From CAZUNO01 sp964621445 [NCBI: Candidatus Hadarchaeota archaeon] (GTDB lineage: Archaea > CAYQAE01 > CAYVLA01): 43,058 nt of DNA. Position numbers and translations under genes: made by a program. Of this stretch, positions 33,078 through 41,553 are shown piece by piece. Under the pieces are notes generated by a model, which ran no database searches, was not told where the DNA came from, and saw nothing but the letters and a program-made list of their open reading frames with translations. Location of the stretch: assembly GCA_964621445.1 (NCBI GenBank), contig CAZUNO010000025.1:1-43058 (forward strand), written 5' to 3'. The first letter of the stretch is position 1; the number at the start of each line of letters is the position of its first letter.

Positions 33078-35336
33078 TCACACCACTTTGGCTTTTGCCA
33101 TCTCCGTCTGCATTGTTACTAGCTTGGCATATACCCCGTCCTTCTCCAGCAACGATTCGTGCGTACCCTCCTCGACTATCCTGCCCTCGTCCATAATTAC
33201 CAACTTGTCAGCATTGCTTAGTGTGGAAAGCCTATGTGCGATGGCTATGGTGGTCCTTCCCTCGATCAACCTTTCAAGTGCTTCCTGGATCATCTTTTCG
33301 GTCACCGTGTCCACCGAAGAGGTTGCCTCATCAAGTATTATGATGCTCGGCTTGTTTATTATTGCCCTGGCGATTGATATCCGCTGCTTCTCTCCACCTG
33401 ACAATCGGGCACCCCTTTCACCGACCTCCGTATCGTAGCCTTCTGGAAGGCGGAGGATGAATTGATGGGCATTTGCCGCCCTAGCGGCCTCCATTATCTC
33501 CTCCCTACTGGCATGGGGCTTCCCGTAAGCGATGTTCTCCGCCACCGATCCGTGAAACAGGAAGGGCTCCTGAAGAACAACTCCGATTCTCTCCCTGAAT
33601 GACCTCTGATTGACCTTGCGAAGATCTACCCCATCAACCTCAACAGTTCCCTCGTCCGGATCATAGAAACGGCAGATCATCTTTGCCAGCGTGGATTTCC
33701 CGGAACCACTTGAACCCGCAAGACCGACCACTTGACCAGGCTTTATCTCCAAGTTTATATCCTTGAGAACCTTCTTTTCCGGGCGATATGAAAAACTCAC
33801 ATTTCTCATCACGATATGACCCTTGATGTCACCCAGCTTAACCGAGTTTTCCGAATCCCTTATTTCGGGTCTGGAGTCAAGGATCTCGAATATCCTCTCT
33901 GCGGCAGTTGCCGCCATCTCGATCTGGTCGGTAATGGTGCTCAGGCTCTGAACCGGTGTGTAGAATCGCCACAGCAGGGAGACGAAAATCACCAGCTTCC
34001 CAGGTGACAGGGTTCCCTCGGCTACCAGGAAACCTCCCCTCCAGTACACGAACACCGACCCCAGGTACATGAGGAGACCAATTAACGGGAAGAAAATTGA
34101 TCTGAGCTTAAATGAATTCATGTCTGCCTTCCGAAGATCGTTATTTGTGGATTTGAACTTGGAGACCTCCTTGTCCTCCTGAGCGAAGGCCTTTACCACC
34201 AGGACGCCCGGTATGGTATCTGCGAGAACGGAACTCATCCTGGCCCAGGTCCTCCAGATGGTATGGTAGATTCCATGGATCTTCTTGGCAAACAATGTGG
34301 TTCCCACCAGCAACACGGGAACGGGGAGAAGCGAAACGGCGGCCAGCTTCCAGTCGATGGTAAATAGAATTATTCCCACTCCTACCATGGTCAGGGTATT
34401 GACAAGAAGGGTGGGGATGCCGTTCACCAGAAAGGCCCTGATATTGGCGGAATCATTGGTAACCCGGGACATCAGCTCCCCGGTCCTTCTCCTATCATAG
34501 AAGCTGAGGGACAGCATCTGGAGGTATCTGTATACTCTGGTTCTCACGTCGTAGATTATGTTCTCACCCAGCCAGCCCATGGTGTAGGTCCTCACGGAGC
34601 TCAGACCTTGCATGCTGAAGTACACGATCACCAGATATATCGGAGTAAGGGTCAGGATCCTCATGGACCCCTCGCCCGCCTCGCCATAGAAGATGGCGGT
34701 TATGGTGTCAATAAGATCGCCTAGCAACAGGGGAGGTATTAGTGAAAGAACGGTTATTATCACCAGCAGGACCATACTGGCCACGGCCTGCTTCCAATAA
34801 GGCCTCACGTATCCCAGCAGCCTTCCTATGACCTTGCGTTTCTGGACACAGAAAGGACATACGCTGGTCCCAGCCGGAAGGGTCCTGCCACATTTAGGAC
34901 ACTGATCGGATTCTGACTCTCCATTTCCTGGCTTAAGGAATGAGCTAGCCTTGCCGTTGGAGCCGTTTCCGTTGCCATTTGCCTTCAAAACGCTTATGGC
35001 ATCCCTGGTGATTTTGAGAAAATCCTGGGACCGGGTTTTGGAAAACCTGGCTACCTCCAAGACCCTGCCATCAGTTGTCTCCACCAGCAGAAGTCCGCTG
35101 CCCGTATATTCCCTGTCCTCTATGGACTTGATCTTTTTGACAGGGTACTCGAAGCTGATCGATCCGTCCAGCTCCACCACCATTAGGCGACGTTTCGTTA
35201 GAAACACCCAGCGCCGGCAATAGGCGCCATCCTCGTCGATATCCGACATCGCCGTGGACTTTATGGATTCTGATTCTTCCAGTTTTTTTCTAACCGTTGA
35301 GCAAATAACTTGAGACGGTTCCGTAGGGTTATACAT
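33078..35336 (-). CDS. ABC exporter with N-terminal PH-like and zinc-ribbon domains
   Basis: A 752-residue half-transporter. Residues 1-115 form a PH-like beta domain (WVFLTKRRLMVVELDG...YPVKKIKSI). A glycine/asparagine linker follows, then a zinc ribbon with Cys 146, 149, 160 and 163. The transmembrane domain (about 170-470) is followed by the nucleotide-binding domain with Walker A GSSGSGKST, signature LSGGE, Walker B IIILDEA and the switch His (IAHRLS). It should work as a homodimer exporting a lipid, peptide or polymer precursor. The front domains are the unusual part and match the family found with DUF1854 proteins. A TATATAG box near 35398 gives a leader of about 37 bases. Confidence 0.88.
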   Translation of the reverse strand: MYNPTEPSQVICSTVRKKLEESESIKSTAMSDIDEDGAYCRRWVFLTKRRLMVVELDGSISFEYPVKKIKSIEDREYTGSGLLLVETTDGRVLEVARFSKTRSQDFLKITRDAISVLKANGNGNGSNGKASSFLKPGNGESESDQCPKCGRTLPAGTSVCPFCVQKRKVIGRLLGYVRPYWKQAVASMVLLVIITVLSLIPPLLLGDLIDTITAIFYGEAGEGSMRILTLTPIYLVIVYFSMQGLSSVRTYTMGWLGENIIYDVRTRVYRYLQMLSLSFYDRRRTGELMSRVTNDSANIRAFLVNGIPTLLVNTLTMVGVGIILFTIDWKLAAVSLLPVPVLLVGTTLFAKKIHGIYHTIWRTWARMSSVLADTIPGVLVVKAFAQEDKEVSKFKSTNNDLRKADMNSFKLRSIFFPLIGLLMYLGSVFVYWRGGFLVAEGTLSPGKLVIFVSLLWRFYTPVQSLSTITDQIEMAATAAERIFEILDSRPEIRDSENSVKLGDIKGHIVMRNVSFSYRPEKKVLKDINLEIKPGQVVGLAGSSGSGKSTLAKMICRFYDPDEGTVEVDGVDLRKVNQRSFRERIGVVLQEPFLFHGSVAENIAYGKPHASREEIMEAARAANAHQFILRLPEGYDTEVGERGARLSGGEKQRISIARAIINKPSIIILDEATSSVDTVTEKMIQEALERLIEGRTTIAIAHRLSTLSNADKLVIMDEGRIVEEGTHESLLEKDGVYAKLVTMQTEMAKAKVV

Positions 35337-35425
35337 GATCTTCTACCGTGTATGAAAGGGAATTGTTCACAAATGGGAAAGTATGGAGTCTGTACTCTAT
35401 ATAGAAATCCAAAATTAATCACCGT

Positions 35426-35562
35426 GCACGGGGCAAAAAAGAAGATTATGGAAGGAGCATCTCCATACTGGCTCCGCTACATCCCGCCTTCGATGGCAGG
35501 GGAGATATGTGAACTTGGAGCCTCTTGGGTCCGTTCATGCCCTTCGAGGGGGTCGGAGCACA
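35426..35562 (+). ncRNA. Candidate structured RNA, long hairpin followed by ACA
   Basis: In the 349-base gap between the ABC exporter and the glycosyltransferase, bases 35471-35559 fold on paper into one long hairpin. The stems are GCTCCG/CGGAGC (35471-35476 with 35554-35559), CCTTCGA/TCGAGGG (35487-35493 with 35544-35550), AGGG/CCCT, GTGAAC/GTTCAT (35509-35514 with 35533-35538), and a GGAGCC/GGGTCC tip with one mismatch. ACA follows the base of the stem directly (35560-35562), and an internal loop separates the two lowest stems. This is the outline of an H/ACA guide RNA, but a kink-turn is not clear and one pocket strand is short. The start is set by the TATATAG box near 35398, which might instead serve only the exporter. 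Confidence 0.35.
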
Positions 35563-35570
35563 CGTGACTT

Positions 35571-35587
35571 TAAAAATGTATTTAAAT
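35571..35587 (+). promoter_or_regulatory. TATA region before the glycosyltransferase
   Basis: Two overlapping A/T blocks, taaaaatg and tatttaaat, centred near 35575 and 35583. The second predicts transcription start at about 35609, which is exactly an ATG (see the small frame there), leaving a leader of about 77 bases for the glycosyltransferase. Confidence 0.5.
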
Positions 35588-35608
35588 TGAGTTGGTTTTT
35601 TCCCTAAG

Positions 35609-35725
35609 ATGAGCAAGCCGATTGTAGGGCTTACAATCAGGGCTGAGATATTTATCCGGTCTATGAGGTCTGGAAGGGAGGCCGTATGCAAATGTCGGAT
35701 GAAACCCCGCAGGTTTCCATCATAA
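35609..35725 (+). CDS. Possible leaderless 38-residue upstream frame
   Basis: An ATG lies at the transcription start predicted from the TATA box and opens 38 codons that end inside the glycosyltransferase gene, out of frame and overlapping its start by 40 bases. The peptide is basic and contains CKCR. It resembles no known protein. It may be chance, or translation of it may affect initiation at 35686. Confidence 0.2.
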   Translation: MSKPIVGLTIRAEIFIRSMRSGREAVCKCRMKPRRFPS

Positions 35726-36783
35726 TACCCACCCTCAATGAGGAGGAGAATATTCGGGAGCTGATACCCAGTGTATTCAAGGCCTGTTCCGACATGGAGG
35801 TCGAGGTCATCGTGGTGGACGATGGCTCAATTGATGGCACGGCAGGGGTGATTGAGGAGCTCTCCTCCCAGTACCAACTAGAACTCATAAAACGGGCCGG
35901 AAAGAGGGGGATAAGCTCGGCAGTAATTGAAGGGTTCAATGCCTCGAAGGGCCAGGTCCTGGGCGTCATGGACGCCGACATGAGCCACCCGCCGGGAAAG
36001 ATACCCCAGCTAGTTTGGCCAATCTCGAAGGGCGAGGCAGAAATGACGGTTGCCACCAGATATGGCCCTGGAGGGGGGATACGGGGATGGCCCGATGAGA
36101 GGTTGCTGATCTCAAGGTCCGCTACTGCACTGGCCAGGCCACTGACCAATATTAGCGACCCGATGTCCGGATTCTTCTTCATACGTAGGGACCTGCTTGA
36201 GGGGGTTGCCCTCTCCAACCGGGGATGGAAGATCTGCCTGGACATACTTGTTCGGGCAGGGCCAGAAAAGGTGGAGGAGGTAAGCTACGTTTTTCGGGAC
36301 CGACTTGGGGGCTCCAGCAAGATGGGAGCGTCCATCATCCTGGACTACCTTCTCAACATCCTCGACCTTTACATCTACCGCCTTTTCCGTTCCTCCCTGA
36401 GGAGCTTCGTCAAGTTCTGCACGGTTGGGGGGATAGGCGTATTCCTCAATCTGGCTATAGTCTACGGACTGGTGGAATACCTGGGTATTGATTACCGGGC
36501 ATCGGCCACCGCCGCGTTTTTCCTTGTTGCAGCCAACAACTTCGTGTGGAACAAGATTTGGACCTTCAAGGACAGGCGCTCGGAAGCTCTGGTCGTCGGC
36601 AGGCAGTTGGTTTCCTATTTAGTAGCCAGCCTTATTTCCCTTTCAATCAACCTTATGGTTCTGGGAATACTGGTTGAGATCTTCGACTTCTATTACCTTA
36701 TCGCCCAACTCCTTGCCATAGCCTTCGCCGTAACCGCTAACTTCAGCATGAATTCTCTGTGGGTATTCGGGGGACGGGATTAG
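35686..36783 (+). CDS. GT2 polyprenol-phosphate glycosyltransferase fused to GtrA-like domain
   Basis: A 365-residue protein. Residues 1-225 form a GT2 domain (SIIIPTLNEEENI, VIVVDDGS, metal-binding DAD at 96-98), like dolichol-phosphate mannosyltransferase Dpm1. The C-terminal part (about 240-362) has four membrane helices and the WNKIWTF block of GtrA-like proteins. It should transfer a sugar from a nucleotide donor to a polyprenol phosphate at the membrane, feeding protein or lipid glycosylation. AGGGAGG precedes the ATG. Confidence 0.88.
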   Translation: MQMSDETPQVSIIIPTLNEEENIRELIPSVFKACSDMEVEVIVVDDGSIDGTAGVIEELSSQYQLELIKRAGKRGISSAVIEGFNASKGQVLGVMDADMSHPPGKIPQLVWPISKGEAEMTVATRYGPGGGIRGWPDERLLISRSATALARPLTNISDPMSGFFFIRRDLLEGVALSNRGWKICLDILVRAGPEKVEEVSYVFRDRLGGSSKMGASIILDYLLNILDLYIYRLFRSSLRSFVKFCTVGGIGVFLNLAIVYGLVEYLGIDYRASATAAFFLVAANNFVWNKIWTFKDRRSEALVVGRQLVSYLVASLISLSINLMVLGILVEIFDFYYLIAQLLAIAFAVTANFSMNSLWVFGGRD

Positions 36784-36789
36784 AAATAA

Positions 36790-36799
36790 GATTTATATC
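36790..36799 (+). promoter_or_regulatory. TATA box of SAM synthetase gene
   Basis: gatttatatc-type A/T block centred near 36795, 7 bases after the glycosyltransferase stop. It predicts transcription start near 36821 and an 18-base leader containing GTGATCA as Shine-Dalgarno sequence. No SAM-responsive riboswitch fits in so short a leader. Confidence 0.5.
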
Positions 36800-36838
36800 A
36801 AGCTGCCTTCATTATAAGCGATAGTAATAAGTGATCAA

Positions 36839-38011
36839 ATGTCCATCGTTACCGAGCAGATCAACAAGACTCCTATCGAGCAGCAGAAGGTAGAGATTGT
36901 GGAGAGGAAGGGTATCGGGCACCCCGACTCTCTCGCCGACGGGATGGCTGAATCGGTATCCCGGGCGCTCTGCAGGGAATATCGAAAGAGATTCGACACC
37001 ATACTCCACCATAATACCGACAAGGTAGAGGTAGTGGGCGGCGAGGCTGAGGTCAGCCTGGGTGGAGGCAACATCATAAGGCCCATGTTCATCCTCCTGT
37101 CGGGGCGGGCCACCAACCGATGTGAAAAGGGTGACGTACCGGTGCACAAGGTAGCCCTGGAGGCAGCAAAGGATTACATGTACGGGGTCCTGCCAAACCT
37201 TGAGAGGGAGGATGCCGTCTTCGAGTCCAAGATCGGTTCCGGCTCGGCCGAACTGGTCGATGTGTTCCAGAGAAATGGGGTTCCCAGCGCCAATGACACC
37301 TCGGTGGGCGTGGGGTACGCCCCCCTGTCCGAGACCGAAACGCTGGTAATGGGGATAGAGAACATGCTGAACTCAAAGGATTTCAAGAAGATCTACCCCG
37401 AGCTGGGCCAGGACATAAAGGTCATGGGGCTTAGAAGGGATCACAGCATAAATCTAACGGTTGCCGGTGCTTTCGTGGCCAAACTCGTTCCCGACCTGGA
37501 CCACTACGCCTCCACAAAGAACGACATAGTTTCCGAGATAAAAGATTACCTCGCGGACAATGCGGAGAGGGAAACCGAGGTTCTGATGAACGGCGCGGAC
37601 GATATCGATAAGGGCGTGGTTTACCTGACCCTTACCGGGACCTCCGCGGAGGCCGGAGACGACGGTGAAGTGGGAAGGGGGAACAGGGTCAATGGACTCA
37701 TTACCCCGAACAGGGAGATGAGCCTGGAGGCCGCGGCCGGCAAGAACCCGGTGACCCATGTTGGCAAGCTCTACAATATAGCCGCGGACAGGATCGCCGC
37801 CGAGGTACATTCAGAGGCTAACTGTGAGGTTTACGTCAAGCTCTTATCCCAGATAGGAAAACCCATCAATAAGCCACTGATGGCCAGCGTTGAGCTGGTT
37901 GGAGAGCCCGAATGCCCTATGAGCAACATGGAGGCCATCGTCGCCGATCACCTGGACCGCATAACATCACTGACGGACGAGATCATTGAGGGCCGGGTAA
38001 GCGTTTTCTAG
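36839..38011 (+). CDS. Archaeal S-adenosylmethionine synthetase
   Basis: A 390-residue archaeal-type methionine adenosyltransferase, with [11 protein letters not shown] (about 25-35), [26 protein letters not shown] and a C-terminal [18 protein letters not shown]. It makes SAM from methionine and ATP for methylation and radical SAM enzymes such as Taw1. The archaeal form is only distantly related to bacterial MetK. The 3' end overlaps the convergent antiporter gene by 29 bases. Confidence 0.96.
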   Translation: MSIVTEQINKTPIEQQKVEIVERKGIGHPDSLADGMAESVSRALCREYRKRFDTILHHNTDKVEVVGGEAEVSLGGGNIIRPMFILLSGRATNRCEKGDVPVHKVALEAAKDYMYGVLPNLEREDAVFESKIGSGSAELVDVFQRNGVPSANDTSVGVGYAPLSETETLVMGIENMLNSKDFKKIYPELGQDIKVMGLRRDHSINLTVAGAFVAKLVPDLDHYASTKNDIVSEIKDYLADNAERETEVLMNGADDIDKGVVYLTLTGTSAEAGDDGEVGRGNRVNGLITPNREMSLEAAAGKNPVTHVGKLYNIAADRIAAEVHSEANCEVYVKLLSQIGKPINKPLMASVELVGEPECPMSNMEAIVADHLDRITSLTDEIIEGRVSVF

Positions 38012-39185
38012 ATGTCCGCTCCTCTCGTTTTTCGGGGATCAGATCGAATTTCCTGAGAAAGTAAGAGAGAACGGGTGGGGTTATCATGGTGGTCACTATG
38101 ACCACGAGAAGTAGTGAGGAGACGACCTCCGCCCCGAATATGCCGGCGTCCAGGCCAAGCTTGATGAGCACCAACTCAACTCCCGCCCTGGGAACCATGG
38201 AAATCCCAACCACTGTGGATTCCCTGGAAGTGAACCCCGTGACTCTGGCTCCAAGGCCACAACCTGCTATCTTACCCACTATAGCCACCAGGACGATCAC
38301 CACGGCAAATGAGCTCGCGCTTAGAATCGATTCGGGTCTGAAGGCCATACCGGTGGTGACGAAGAATATGGGAATGAAAAATCCCTCACCAATTAGCGTG
38401 GACTCCTGAACAAGGCGGGCGCTGTAACGGCTCTGCCCCAGCATGAGTCCCGCAACGAAGCCCCCGATGATGACCGCAAGTCCAATGGCATCTGCCACCA
38501 CTCCCAGGGCCACCGCGAAGATTATTCCCGACAACAGCAGGTCATAACGGCCAAGTCGAAACCTTTGTGAGAGGATGTTGACCACCCTGACCCCCACCAG
38601 CAGGCAGAGGGCAAAGAAGGCGACGGTGAGAAGTATCACCAATAGAGTATCCAGGATGGGAAGATGTCCGGAGGTGGCGTAGGAGATCATGAAGGACACG
38701 ATGACGATGCCCATGACGTCATCCGCTATGGCCGTGGCCATGGTGAAGGTGCCGATCCGGGTCCTGAGCATTCTAAAGGTGGACAGAATCTCTGCATTCA
38801 CACCAACGCTGGTGGCCACCAGACCCGTCCCCACTAGCAGAGCCACCGTGTTTGAGTAGCCGAAGGAGATTGAAGCGATAAATCCCAGGACGAAGGGTAG
38901 AACCACGCCCCCGAAGGCCGAAATCAGGGAAGATTTCCCAAGCTCTCTCAACTCGTTCAGGCTTGTGGCCAGGCCGGCGGAGAAAAGCAGGATCAGCGCG
39001 CCGGCATTTCCGAGATCAGTTAGTGTTTCCGAGACCTCCACCAGAATTATATCAAAATGGGTCAGAGCCCCCAGAACCATGCCCAGGGCGATCTCCCCCA
39101 CAATCGCCGGTTGGCCGAGCCTCTTGGATATGATGCGGCCAATGAACGCAGCCAGCAGGACTATGAGAAGGTCTAGTGTAAACAT
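37983..39185 (-). CDS. CPA2-type cation/proton antiporter
   Basis: A 400-residue membrane protein with about 12 hydrophobic segments. It begins with the family LDLLIVLLAAFIGRIISKRLGQPAIVGEIALG and has the ion-binding Asp pair in AIADDVMG (155-156). The KefB/NapA-like family exchanges Na+ or K+ for H+. The TrkA regulatory domain that some relatives carry is absent. Convergent overlap with the SAM synthetase gene (29 bases). Confidence 0.9.
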   Translation of the reverse strand: MFTLDLLIVLLAAFIGRIISKRLGQPAIVGEIALGMVLGALTHFDIILVEVSETLTDLGNAGALILLFSAGLATSLNELRELGKSSLISAFGGVVLPFVLGFIASISFGYSNTVALLVGTGLVATSVGVNAEILSTFRMLRTRIGTFTMATAIADDVMGIVIVSFMISYATSGHLPILDTLLVILLTVAFFALCLLVGVRVVNILSQRFRLGRYDLLLSGIIFAVALGVVADAIGLAVIIGGFVAGLMLGQSRYSARLVQESTLIGEGFFIPIFFVTTGMAFRPESILSASSFAVVIVLVAIVGKIAGCGLGARVTGFTSRESTVVGISMVPRAGVELVLIKLGLDAGIFGAEVVSSLLLVVIVTTMITPPVLSYFLRKFDLIPEKREERTSRKRLPGPQ

Positions 39186-39368
39186 GATCCTGGCTCACTG
39201 GTTATCAGGTGATATTCCATCAAGTATCTTGATACCATATCTTTTCTTAAGTCCAATCCCTTGAAGCCAGATACCGTAGGCTAATTCGGTTAGAAATTGG
39301 AAGCATGCTGCGTATTGATTCATACGATTTTTAACCGATGACCATACTTTAGTCACGAGGGATTTCCA
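39186..39368. promoter_or_regulatory. Divergent promoter region, antiporter/dapA
   Basis: A 183-base non-coding gap. It holds a perfect 6-bp inverted repeat ATCAAG/CTTGAT with a 3-base spacer (39219-39233) near the antiporter start, a TTTTTAAC box near 39329-39337 for dapA, and GAGGGAT before the TTG at 39369. A regulator for the repeat is not identifiable. Confidence 0.4.
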
Positions 39369-40250
39369 TTGGGTAAACTCGAAGGTGCATTCACGGCGTT
39401 GATAACCCCCTTCCACGACAACGGATCGATAGACGAGGAGGGCCTGAGACAAAACGTAAATTTCCAGATCGACAAAGGTATCGCTGGAGTCGTGCCCTGT
39501 GGCACGACCGGAGAATCCGCGACCCTCACTCACGAGGAACACAAGAGGGTAATCGATACCGTTATCGAGGAGGTAGACGGCAGGGTGCCGGTTATAGCAG
39601 GAACTGGGAGCAACTCCACCTCTGAGGCCATAGAGCTTACCAATCATGCCATAGAGGCCGGCGCGGATTACTGCCTGATGATCACCCCATATTACAATAA
39701 ACCCACCCAGAGGGGTCTTATAGCCCACTTCGAGGCCGTGGCCGAGGAGGCCGAGGGCGGAATAGTGCTCTATAACGTACCCTCCAGGACGGGAAGGAAC
39801 ATGGAGGCCGAGACGGTGATCGAGCTCTCCCAGCTGGACAACATCGAGGCTGTCAAGGAGGCCAGCGCCGACATGCGACAGATCATGGAGATCATCCGGG
39901 GGACCGATGACGATTTCACGGTTCTCTCCGGCGATGACATGACAACCTTCCTGACCCTGGCCGCGGGGGGAAAGGGGACCATCTCCGTGGCCTCCAATAT
40001 CGTGCCCGACATGGTTCAGGAGATGATCACTAGTTTCCTTTCCGGCGATATAGAAAAGTCCAGGGAGATTCACTTCAAGCTCATGCCCCTCTTCGGCGAT
40101 CTTTTCCTAGAGACCAACCCCGGCCCGGTCAAGGACGCCATGAACCTTCTGGACATGCCCTCGGGCCCCCTCCGACTTCCCATGGTTGCCTGCGAGGAAC
40201 AGAACGTGGAGATCCTGAAGAAGGATCTAGAGGAACTGGACCTTCTTTAA
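39369..40250 (+). CDS. Dihydrodipicolinate synthase DapA
   Basis: A 293-residue TIM-barrel aldolase. Key residues are Thr-Thr in GTTGES (46-47), Tyr 135 and Arg 140 in YNVPSRTG, and the Schiff-base Lys 163 in VKEAS. Arg in the substrate carboxylate position and full length favour true DapA (aspartate semialdehyde plus pyruvate, lysine pathway) over other family members such as KDG aldolase. It starts at TTG 39369. A UroD-like gene follows 14 bases later. Confidence 0.9.
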   Translation: MGKLEGAFTALITPFHDNGSIDEEGLRQNVNFQIDKGIAGVVPCGTTGESATLTHEEHKRVIDTVIEEVDGRVPVIAGTGSNSTSEAIELTNHAIEAGADYCLMITPYYNKPTQRGLIAHFEAVAEEAEGGIVLYNVPSRTGRNMEAETVIELSQLDNIEAVKEASADMRQIMEIIRGTDDDFTVLSGDDMTTFLTLAAGGKGTISVASNIVPDMVQEMITSFLSGDIEKSREIHFKLMPLFGDLFLETNPGPVKDAMNLLDMPSGPLRLPMVACEEQNVEILKKDLEELDLL

Positions 40251-40264
40251 CCTTAATTCCGAAA

Positions 40265-41335
40265 ATGGGATCGAGAGAACGGTTGTTGGCCGCCATCCAA
40301 GGCCAGGAACCGGACATGGTGCCGGTTGGTCTGCACAATATCGGGACCCTGGTACCTTACCTGAAGAAGGTGCTGGGCAAGGATATCAACGACCGGAGGG
40401 CACTCGACATATTCGGGCTGGATCCAACTCTCTACCGTAGCTACAGCAAACCAGTCCGGGATCCCGATTGGAAGAGAAGGGAGGAAATAATCCGGGAGGA
40501 TGACGGGGAAGCGATGGTCAGGGTGACCTTTCGAACCCCCAAGGGACAGCTGACCTGTCTGGAGAGGCGTACCTCAATAACCACCTGGACCCTTGAGCCC
40601 CTGATCAAGAACCCCGAGGATATCGAGCTCCTGCGCTACCGTCCCCCTGACGTTCCCGATGTGGGACGCTATGAGAGCGAGTTTGGGTCCGGATTCCATA
40701 AGGGAATCGTGCGCACCGGAGTCGGTGGGCAGGGCGAGGCCGTTGGTCTACTGGGACCTCAGGAGCTTTGCAAGGATTTTCACCTACGACCAGGCTGGGT
40801 CAGGGAGTTGTTCCGGCTACTCACCGATAGGACCCTGGCCTGGATAGAGGAGATGCCCGCTGCCTACCTGGACCTGGTGGAGATACCGGGACATATCGGA
40901 AACTTCATATCCCCCAAGATATACCGCGATCAGGTGCTTCCCTTCGACCGAAAGGTGGTCAATGCCATCCACCGCAAAGGGCTATATGTCACCTATCATG
41001 ACTGCGGTATGGTCATGCACGTTCTGGAACCCATAGCAGAGACCGGAACCGACTGCATCGAGACCCTGACTCCCCCTCCTTTCGGGGGCGATGTCGACCT
41101 TGCCAGGGCCAAGGAAATGGTGGGGGATAGGGTGTGTCTGATAGGAGGCTTTCACCAGTCCCTAATCGAGATGGGTAATGAAAAACAGATCGAGGAGCGG
41201 GTAAGGGACTGCGTGAGGGCGGGAGCTGAAGGAGGGGGATACGTGCTCTACAACACGGATCACTTCTTTCAAGCCCCACTGGATAACATCCACGCCTACG
41301 TCCGCGCCGCCAGGAAATATGGCCGGTATGGCTAG
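40265..41335 (+). CDS. UroD/MtaA-superfamily protein with H-x-C motif
   Basis: A 356-residue UroD-like protein: SRERLLAAIQGQEPDMVPVG start, DLVEIPGHIGNFISPKIY in the middle, and TYHDCGMVM, where H-x-C corresponds to the zinc ligands of MtaA/MtbA methyltransferases. Of the three family members here it is the best candidate for real methylcobamide-dependent chemistry. The end is EGGGYVLYNTDHF. It is 14 bases downstream of dapA and probably on the same message, though the pathway link is not clear. Confidence 0.8.
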   Translation: MGSRERLLAAIQGQEPDMVPVGLHNIGTLVPYLKKVLGKDINDRRALDIFGLDPTLYRSYSKPVRDPDWKRREEIIREDDGEAMVRVTFRTPKGQLTCLERRTSITTWTLEPLIKNPEDIELLRYRPPDVPDVGRYESEFGSGFHKGIVRTGVGGQGEAVGLLGPQELCKDFHLRPGWVRELFRLLTDRTLAWIEEMPAAYLDLVEIPGHIGNFISPKIYRDQVLPFDRKVVNAIHRKGLYVTYHDCGMVMHVLEPIAETGTDCIETLTPPPFGGDVDLARAKEMVGDRVCLIGGFHQSLIEMGNEKQIEERVRDCVRAGAEGGGYVLYNTDHFFQAPLDNIHAYVRAARKYGRYG

Positions 41336-41346
41336 AGATATCGTGT

Positions 41347-41358
41347 GAAATATATTTC
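41347..41358 (+). promoter_or_regulatory. Palindromic TATA element of tRNA-Leu
   Basis: GAAATATATTTC is a perfect 12-bp palindrome centred about 35 bases before the tRNA, in the short gap after the UroD-like stop. It is the only A/T block able to serve as the tRNA promoter. Confidence 0.5.
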
Positions 41359-41387
41359 AACGCTCGTAGGGAAGTACTCCATCCGAC

Positions 41388-41505
41388 GCGGGGGTTGCCG
41401 AGTCGGTCAAAGGCGCAGGAAAGATCGCTTTGCGAGGCTTAGGAGGCTCGAGCTTAAGAAACCCTGTCTCGAAGGGGTCCGTGGGTTCGAATCCCACCCC
41501 CCGCA
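41388..41505 (+). tRNA. tRNA-Leu(UAG) with two introns
   Basis: The acceptor GCGGGGG pairs with CCCCCGC (41498-41504), followed by discriminator A; the D arm is GCC/GGC, the T arm GTGGG/CCCAC, and there is a long class II variable arm (41467-41480). The anticodon stem closes only if 41420-41436 is removed: CAGG then joins G to make CAGGG, pairing with CCCTG (41462-41466), and the loop becomes C-T-TAG-G-A with TAG at 41440-41442. A second intron (41444-41460) interrupts after position 37. Both are 17 bases and both have full bulge-helix-bulge motifs: CGCA/TGCG for intron 1 and CTTA/TAAG for intron 2, with 3-base bulges GGA and AGG, and GGA and AAA. CCA is not encoded. Confidence 0.9.
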
Positions 41506-41522
41506 TTTATTTACCAGTAAAC

Positions 41523-41530
41523 TATATAAG
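41523..41530 (+). promoter_or_regulatory. TATA box of the element operon
   Basis: TATATAAG centred near 41527 is 26-27 bases before ATG 41554, predicting a leaderless message for the first element gene. Confidence 0.6.
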
Positions 41531-41553
41531 GGTTAAAGCCTAGAATACCCTCA

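Noticed and set aside
35310-35567. 85-codon frame in the 35.3-35.7 kb gap
   Set aside because: No domain pattern and it starts antisense to the exporter start; the hairpin it covers is better explained as RNA structure.
36784-36838. SAM riboswitch before the SAM synthetase gene
   Set aside because: The leader is only about 18 bases after the predicted transcription start, too short for any known SAM riboswitch.
39195-40073. 292-codon open frame on the minus strand
   Set aside because: It is antisense to dapA, whose catalytic residues are intact; the frame is a by-product of codon bias.
41438-41460. tRNA-Leu(UAA) reading using the TTAAGA loop
   Set aside because: It needs a 9-base loop or leaves the anticodon stem mismatched; the two-intron UAG reading gives perfect stems and two full splice motifs.
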